Shown here in pieces: positions 6,111 to 9,754 of a stretch of 9,754 bases of DNA. Made by a program: the position numbers and the translations under genes. Every line of letters begins with the position of its first letter. Within the stretch, counting starts at the first letter, position 1. The stretch comes from Paracoccaceae bacterium (GTDB lineage Bacteria; Pseudomonadota; Alphaproteobacteria; Rhodobacterales; Rhodobacteraceae). The stretch spans positions 1-9,754 of the forward strand of contig WTGT01000088.1 in assembly GCA_011523445.1 (NCBI GenBank). Direction: 5' to 3'. The notes under the pieces are model-generated. The model had not been told where the DNA came from and ran no database searches. It saw nothing but the letters and a program-made list of their open reading frames with translations.

Positions 6111-6263
6111 ACTACTTTTTCCCCTTGACTTGTTCCTCAATTCCCACTGGTTTCATTCTGTGGTGGGACCAGACACGACGTTCCTTCCAATGGAAAACGG
6201 GACGGATCCTGAGATCGTGCTTGTTGATACGGAATTGATTATTTCCCAAAGTATTCTGGCCGT

Positions 6264-6301
6264 TTCTGGACCTACTCAAGGCGACAAGAAATGGTCCGGA
6301 A
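6264..6301. other. 9-bp hairpin, 20-nt loop
   Basis: TTCTGGACC (6264-6272) pairs with GGTCCGGAA (6293-6301) with one G-T wobble on the + strand transcript. Together with the stem at 6075-6110 and the terminator-like stem at 6476 it may form part of a structured transcript. Confidence 0.3.
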
Positions 6302-6475
6302 CAAGGGATAGGTGTGTGCGGTCGTACAGAAAAGGGCGTGGTTTGAAAATTGAGTTGATTGAAGTTGATGGTGTAATAAACCGATAAAATTGTAGGAACA
6401 TGAATTTGAAAAACCGACTATTGAAAATCATGGAATCTCAAGAAATTGATTAAAAAGAGGTTTCCTTAATTAAAT

Positions 6476-6525
6476 ATACCAAATCAATGCGATGAAATTG
6501 GATTGGTATTTCTTGTTATTTTGTT
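6476..6525 (+). terminator. Terminator-like stem with T-rich tail
   Basis: ATACCAAATCAAT (6476-6488) pairs with ATTGGATTGGTAT (6497-6509) at 11 of 13 positions around an 8-nt loop. TTCTTGTTATTTTGTT follows. The stem is AT-rich, so it would be weak. It would end a + strand transcript arising within 5971-6470, or insulate nuo from read-through. Confidence 0.35.
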
Positions 6526-6588
6526 AAATAAAATTACTTTCATACTACTCTCATATACTGAGTTTAAATTTAGTCATACGCTATTTGA

Positions 6589-6619
6589 AATTTGGACAAA
6601 TTGGTTTAATCAGTATATT
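6589..6619 (+). promoter_or_regulatory. Probable nuo operon promoter with palindrome over the -35
   Basis: TTGGAC (6592-6597) and TATATT (6614-6619) are 16 nt apart, matching the consensus at 4 or 5 of 6 each. The start would be near 6626, leaving a leader of about 64 nt before nuoA. A perfect palindrome, AATTTG-GA-CAAATT (6589-6602), covers the -35, so a dimeric regulator could act here. This is the best promoter match between the terminator-like stem and nuoA. Confidence 0.45.
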
Positions 6620-6689
6620 GTTTCCGGTGATCTTAGGTATGGGAATGGTTGTCAAAAAATTTAAACATGTTTCAGGTTGAGGAAAACCG

Positions 6690-7055
6690 GTGGAAGACTT
6701 TCTGAGAGAATATCTGGCGGTATTGATTTTTCTGGGCATAGCCATCGGGCTTGGCATAATGCTCATGTTATCTGCGGTTGTCATTGCCATTTATCGTCCT
6801 GATCCCGAAAAGGTTTCCACCTACGAATGTGGGTTCAATGCCTTTGATGATTCCAGAATGAAATTTGATGTAAGATTTTATCTGGTCGCGATCCTGTTCA
6901 TCATATTTGACCTCGAAGTAGCTTTTCTGTTTCCCTGGGCTGCCTCATTCAGCAATAACGGGGCTTTTGGATTCTGGTCAATGATGGTCTTCCTTGGTGT
7001 ACTTACCGTAGGATTTGTCTATGAATGGAAAAAAGGAGCACTCGAATGGGAGTGA
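6690..7055 (+). CDS. nuoA: NADH-quinone oxidoreductase subunit A
   Basis: A 121-residue membrane subunit of respiratory complex I, homologous to mitochondrial ND3. It sits where the membrane arm meets the peripheral arm near the quinone site. Three hydrophobic segments are visible at about 9-34, 63-84 and 93-112. The conserved loop reads YECGFNAFDDSRMKFDVRFY (45-64), with Cys47 matching the ND3 loop cysteine. FDLEVAFLFPWA (73-84) is a strong family motif with Asp74 and Glu76. The start is GTG at 6690 behind TGAGGA (6678-6683); no ATG is available in frame. It overlaps nuoB by 10 nt, so the two are translationally linked. Confidence 0.96.
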   Translation: MEDFLREYLAVLIFLGIAIGLGIMLMLSAVVIAIYRPDPEKVSTYECGFNAFDDSRMKFDVRFYLVAILFIIFDLEVAFLFPWAASFSNNGAFGFWSMMVFLGVLTVGFVYEWKKGALEWE

Positions 7056-7579
7056 TTTCTACACCTGAACAGCAAGTCTCCAATGCCATCTCCATGACGG
7101 AGGTGCCTAGCAATGAATTACAGGACAAGGGATTTATATTAACTTCTGCCGAAGATGTCATCAATTGGGCACGTACGGGATCCCTTCATTGGATGACTTT
7201 TGGTTTGGCCTGCTGTGCCGTGGAAATGATGCATACCTCCATGCCACGTTATGATCTCGAAAGATTTGGAACTGCCCCGCGAGCCTCTCCAAGACAGTCT
7301 GACCTGATGATTGTAGCAGGTACACTTACCAACAAGATGGCACCGGCACTGCGAAAGGTATACGACCAGATGCCGGAACCGAGATATGTGATTTCCATGG
7401 GGTCTTGTGCCAATGGAGGGGGGTATTACCATTATAGCTATTCCGTTGTCAGGGGATGTGACAGGATTGTTCCGGTGGATGTTTATGTTCCAGGTTGCCC
7501 ACCAACGGCCGAGGCTCTTCTCTATGGAATTTTGCAATTGCAGCGAAAAATTCGCCGAACCGGAACGATTGTCCGCTAA
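7046..7579 (+). CDS. nuoB: NADH-quinone oxidoreductase subunit B (N2 cluster subunit)
   Basis: A 177-residue peripheral-arm subunit (PSST/Nqo6 type) carrying the terminal [4Fe-4S] cluster N2, which reduces quinone. The four ligands are visible: the tandem Cys56-Cys57 in FGLACCAVEMM, Cys121 in MGSCANGGG and Cys151 in PGCPPTAEAL. MPRYDLERFGTAPRASPRQSDLM (66-88) is the usual family stretch near the quinone channel. I place the start at ATG 7046 (MGVISTPEQQ), because AGGAG at 7034-7038 is 7 nt upstream. The frame is open to an ATG at 7025, but that would lie deeper inside nuoA and lacks a ribosome site. Overlap with nuoA is 10 nt, and nuoC follows after 9 nt. Confidence 0.96.
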   Translation: MGVISTPEQQVSNAISMTEVPSNELQDKGFILTSAEDVINWARTGSLHWMTFGLACCAVEMMHTSMPRYDLERFGTAPRASPRQSDLMIVAGTLTNKMAPALRKVYDQMPEPRYVISMGSCANGGGYYHYSYSVVRGCDRIVPVDVYVPGCPPTAEALLYGILQLQRKIRRTGTIVR

Positions 7580-7588
7580 GCTCTGGCC

Positions 7589-8209
7589 ATGTACCCGAAA
7601 GACCTTACACATCTCTGTGAAATTGTTCAGAAAGAACAAAATGATTCAATTGAATTGATTGAAATCAAGCATGAAGAACTAGTTATCACCGGGCTCGCAA
7701 CCAGAATACCTGATCTTGTCGGCTTCCTCAAGAAAAATTCCGAGTGTCAGTTTACAACTCTGGTTGATATCACGGCAGTGGATTACCCGGGGCGGGAAAA
7801 AAGATTTGATGTAGTTTACCATCTCTTGTCAATGAATCTGAATCAAAGGGTAAGGGTGAAGGTCTACTTGGCTGAAGACGAAATGGTGCCAACTTTGGTT
7901 AGCTTGTTTCCGAGTGCCAACTGGTTTGAGCGGGAAGTATTCGATATGTATGGCATACCCTTTGCCGGACACCCAGATCTGCGAAGAATCTTGACGGATT
8001 ATGGTTTTAAGGGACATCCACTTCGAAAGGACTTTCCACTGACCGGATTTAACGAAGTCAGATATGATGAGGTTCAGAAGAAGGTCGTTTATGAGCCGGT
8101 AGAATTGGTTCAGGAATTCAGGGATTTTGATTTTGAAAGCCCTTGGGAAGGAATGGGGGAAGTCATTCAAAAAGCAACCACGGAGAGTTCCAGTGAGGAA
8201 GGTAAATAA
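7589..8209 (+). CDS. nuoC: NADH-quinone oxidoreductase subunit C
   Basis: A 206-residue peripheral-arm subunit (30 kDa/Nqo5 type) with no cofactor, which supports the NuoD-NuoB core. The family signature is at 114-152: EREVFDMYGIPFAGHPDLRR, then ILTDYGFKGHPLRKDFPLTG. The N-terminal alpha/beta domain (about 1-110) is more variable and includes TTLVDITAVDYPGR (56-69). The C-terminal tail (about 170-206) is acidic. NuoC and NuoD are separate here, unlike the fused NuoCD of enterobacteria. No clear Shine-Dalgarno precedes the ATG at 7589, and with a 9-nt gap from nuoB re-initiation is likely. A GAGGAAGG near the 3' end (8195-8202) may serve the next reading frame. Confidence 0.95.
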   Translation: MYPKDLTHLCEIVQKEQNDSIELIEIKHEELVITGLATRIPDLVGFLKKNSECQFTTLVDITAVDYPGREKRFDVVYHLLSMNLNQRVRVKVYLAEDEMVPTLVSLFPSANWFEREVFDMYGIPFAGHPDLRRILTDYGFKGHPLRKDFPLTGFNEVRYDEVQKKVVYEPVELVQEFRDFDFESPWEGMGEVIQKATTESSSEEGK

Positions 8210-8212
8210 ACC

Positions 8213-8257
8213 ATGCCCATCTGCAGGAAGACAAATTTCTTAGGGAGGAAAAGCTGA
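8213..8257 (+). CDS. 14-codon mini-ORF ending on the nuoD start
   Basis: ATG at 8213 follows GAGGAAGG (8195-8202) by 10 nt and opens a frame MPICRKTNFLGRKS that stops with TGA at 8255-8257. That TGA overlaps the inferred CTG start of nuoD by two bases (CTGA). It could be a translated coupling leader. Alternatively, it is the true nuoD start with one base lost after the ATG: restoring one base gives MAHLQEDKFLREEKLTEIPA in the nuoD frame. Nothing else argues that this peptide has a function of its own. Confidence 0.3.
   Translation: MPICRKTNFLGRKS
8243..8256 (+). promoter_or_regulatory. Strong ribosome binding site deciding the nuoD CTG start
   Basis: GGGAGG (8243-8248) is among the best anti-16S matches in the window. 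It sits 5 nt before CTG (8254-8256), exactly where the NuoD N-terminus should begin. No ATG, GTG or TTG in the nuoD frame lies within usable distance. Confidence 0.6.
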
Positions 8258-9447
8258 CCGAAATACCGGCCGACAATCAGGTTCGAAATTTCAATATCAA
8301 TTTTGGCCCTCAGCATCCTGCAGCTCATGGCGTATTAAGGCTGGTTCTGGAGTTGGATGGTGAGGTCGTTACCCGTTGTGATCCACATATCGGACTGTTG
8401 CACCGGGGTACCGAAAAATTGATGGAAAGCAGGACCTACCTGCAAAACCTGCCTTATTTTGACCGTCTGGATTATGTAGCTCCGATGAATCAGGAGCATG
8501 CCTGGTGTCTGGCCATTGAAAAACTGACTGGAACCGAAATACCCAGAAGAGCGTCCCTGATCAGGGTTCTCTATTCCGAAATCGGACGAATTCTCAATCA
8601 CCTCCTGAATGTAACAACCCAGGCAATGGATGTTGGTGCCTTGACGCCACCATTGTGGGGCTTTGAAGAGCGTGAAAAGCTGATGGTTTTTTACGAACGG
8701 GCTTGTGGCGCAAGATTGCATTCGGCCTATTTCCGTCCAGGAGGTGTTCATCGTGATCTTCCACCGGAATTGATTGCCGATATATACCAATGGTCCGAGG
8801 AGTTTCCCCAAAAAATCAATGACATAGATGAACTGTTGACGGAAAACAGGATTTTCAAGCAAAGAAATGTGGATATAGCCATTGTTTCACAAGCCGAAGC
8901 CCTGGATTGGGGTTTTTCAGGTGTGATGGTCAGGGGGTCCGGAATGGCCTGGGATCTGAGACGCTCACAACCCTATGAATGCTATGATGAACTGGATTTC
9001 CTGATTCCGGTTGGAAAAAATGGTGATTGCTATGATCGGTATCTTTGTCGAATGAAGGAGATGGAAGAAAGCATCAAGATCATCAGGCAGGTAATTGAAA
9101 AGCTTGATCACGCTGATGGTGATGTCTTGACGCGGGGCAAGATTTCACCTCCTACCAGAAGTGAAATGAAACAGTCCATGGAAGCACTTATCCATCATTT
9201 CAAACTATATACCGAGGGATTTCATGTTCCCGAAGGTGAGGTTTATGCAGTGGTTGAAGCACCCAAGGGTGAATTCGGGGTCTATTTGGTATCAGACGGT
9301 TCAAACAGGCCTTACCGAGCCAAGATCAGAGCTCCCGGCTTCCTCCATCTGCAAGCCATGGATCAGCTTTGCAAGGGCCACTTGCTGGCCGATGTTTCGG
9401 CTGTAATCGGATCCCTTGATGTGGTATTCGGCGAGATTGACAGGTAA
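8254..9447 (+). CDS. nuoD: NADH-quinone oxidoreductase subunit D (quinone-site subunit), probable CTG start
   Basis: A 397-residue peripheral-arm subunit (49 kDa/Nqo4 type) that forms the quinone-reduction pocket with NuoB. Landmarks are INFGPQHPAAHGVLRLVLEL (15-34), HIGLLHRGTEKL (45-56), YFDRLDYVAPMNQEHAW (68-84) and the C-terminal VFGEIDR. His25 and Tyr74 correspond to the quinone-contacting His59/Tyr108 pair of the bovine subunit; both are present. The conserved N-terminus begins well before the first conventional start codon in frame (TTG at 8353). Starting there would delete the HPAAHG motif and His25. The frame is open back to 8206 without ATG, GTG or TTG. CTG at 8254, 5 nt after GGGAGG (8243-8248), gives MTEIPADNQVRNFNINFGPQ, a normal family N-terminus. 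A one-base deletion after the ATG at 8213 is the alternative. nuoE follows after 22 nt. Confidence 0.93.
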   Translation: MTEIPADNQVRNFNINFGPQHPAAHGVLRLVLELDGEVVTRCDPHIGLLHRGTEKLMESRTYLQNLPYFDRLDYVAPMNQEHAWCLAIEKLTGTEIPRRASLIRVLYSEIGRILNHLLNVTTQAMDVGALTPPLWGFEEREKLMVFYERACGARLHSAYFRPGGVHRDLPPELIADIYQWSEEFPQKINDIDELLTENRIFKQRNVDIAIVSQAEALDWGFSGVMVRGSGMAWDLRRSQPYECYDELDFLIPVGKNGDCYDRYLCRMKEMEESIKIIRQVIEKLDHADGDVLTRGKISPPTRSEMKQSMEALIHHFKLYTEGFHVPEGEVYAVVEAPKGEFGVYLVSDGSNRPYRAKIRAPGFLHLQAMDQLCKGHLLADVSAVIGSLDVVFGEIDR

Positions 9448-9469
9448 ACATCAAATTAGTCATTGAGTT

Positions 9470-9754
9470 ATGCTAAGACGATTTCATCATACCCAGCCCG
9501 AAGGTTTCGAGTTTTCAGAAGAAAACCTGAAATGGGCCAGGGAACAGATTGCCAAATATCCTGAAGGTCGTCAGGTTTCGGCTATAATTCCCCTCTTGTG
9601 GCGTGCCCAGGAACAGGAAGGATGGTTGACCAAACCGGCAACTGAATATATTGCCGACATGTTGAGCATAGCCCGTATTCGAGCCTATGAGGTGGCTACA
9701 TTTTATTTCATGTTCCAATTGCAGCCAATTGGGTCAATTGCCCATATCCAGGTC
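9470..9754 (+). CDS. nuoE: NADH-quinone oxidoreductase subunit E, N-terminal part, cut by window edge
   Basis: The first 95 codons of the 24-kDa, [2Fe-2S]-bearing subunit of the NADH-oxidising module. The reading starts MLRRFHHTQPEGFEFSEENL. YPEGRQVSAIIPLLWRAQEQ (30-49) and the characteristic RAYEVATFYFMFQLQPIG (70-87) match the family helical domain. The next residues, after HIQV, should begin the cluster-binding segment with the first Cys, which lies just outside the window. Cluster ligands therefore cannot be checked. ATG 9470 has only a weak GAG upstream, 22 nt after nuoD, so translation is probably coupled within the operon. Confidence 0.94.
   Translation, partial: MLRRFHHTQPEGFEFSEENLKWAREQIAKYPEGRQVSAIIPLLWRAQEQEGWLTKPATEYIADMLSIARIRAYEVATFYFMFQLQPIGSIAHIQV

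Larger units (their letters stand above)
5971..6689. other. 719-bp intergenic stretch without a convincing gene
   Basis: This stretch separates the leftward transporter gene from nuoA. It contains the leader of the transporter, two hairpins (6075-6110 and 6264-6301), a terminator-like stem with a T-rich tail (6476-6525) and the probable nuo promoter (6592-6619). A 107-codon frame starting with TTG at 6064 is open to 6387. It lacks a ribosome site, resembles nothing I recognise and overlaps the hairpins, so I do not call it. No tRNA, tmRNA, RNase P or SRP RNA signature was found. Sequence beyond about 6390 is markedly AT-rich. Confidence 0.6.

Noticed and set aside
6064..6387. 107-codon open frame starting with TTG before nuo
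   Set aside because: No ribosome site at 6064 or at the internal ATG 6190, no recognisable domain, and it is crossed by two hairpins. An open frame of this length can occur by chance.
7025..7045. Earlier ATG for nuoB giving seven extra residues
   Set aside because: It lacks a ribosome site and extends further into nuoA, whereas ATG 7046 has AGGAG at good spacing.
7139..7639. Long antisense frame over nuoB
   Set aside because: It mirrors codon structure of a well-supported nuoB gene and has no independent signals.
8353..8355. TTG at 8353 as the nuoD start
   Set aside because: It would remove 33 residues including HPAAHG and the quinone-site His, and it has no suitable ribosome site.
1..9754. 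CRISPR arrays, tRNA or rRNA genes, attachment sites
   Set aside because: No spaced direct repeats, no T-loop GGTTCGA-type motif in a tRNA-like context and no rRNA-like sequence were seen on either strand.

Overview
The window looks like an alphaproteobacterial chromosome of moderate-to-low GC. The main support is a nuoA-nuoB-nuoC-nuoD-nuoE run with nuoC and nuoD as separate genes, and protein sequences of alphaproteobacterial character (NuoD with HPAAHG, VFGEIDR at the C-terminus). TGA is used as a normal stop and TGG as Trp, so the code is standard. The organism cannot be named from this sequence alone.

Region 1 (1-2346) is acyl-CoA and keto-acid metabolism. The 5' part of a thiolase runs leftward off the window. 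It is divergent from a two-gene unit encoding a beta-keto-acid cleavage enzyme (BKACE/DUF849) and a LiuC-like enoyl-CoA hydratase. The 262-bp divergent spacer holds two near-perfect palindromes that overlap a candidate thiolase promoter. A likely theme is catabolism that ends in acetoacetate and acetyl-CoA, but the substrate cannot be read from the sequence.

Region 2 (2499-4490) is a compact partner-switching module. It has a STAS anti-anti-sigma-type protein on +, convergent with a REC-PP2C (RsbU/SpoIIE-type) phosphatase and an RsbW-type HATPase on -, which overlap by 4 nt. No sigma factor is adjacent. The set resembles a split version of the Pseudomonas HsbR/HsbA arrangement.

Region 3 (4530-4929) is a dead ISL3-family insertion sequence. 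One terminal inverted repeat and the C-terminal part of the transposase remain, with two in-frame TGA codons where Trp is expected and a Lys where the catalytic Glu is expected. The IS end appears to supply the -35 half of the best promoter candidate for the phosphatase gene.

Region 4 (4993-5970) is an intact ten-helix EamA/DMT transporter on -. It is followed by a 719-bp stretch (5971-6689) without a convincing gene. That stretch contains two hairpins, a terminator-like element and the probable nuo promoter.

Region 5 (6690-9754) is the start of the respiratory complex I operon: nuoA, nuoB, nuoC, nuoD and the beginning of nuoE, tightly packed. nuoD has no ATG, GTG or TTG at the expected N-terminus. 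It appears to begin at CTG behind a strong Shine-Dalgarno sequence, and the stop codon of a 14-codon mini-ORF overlaps that CTG. A one-base deletion just after an upstream ATG is the competing explanation.
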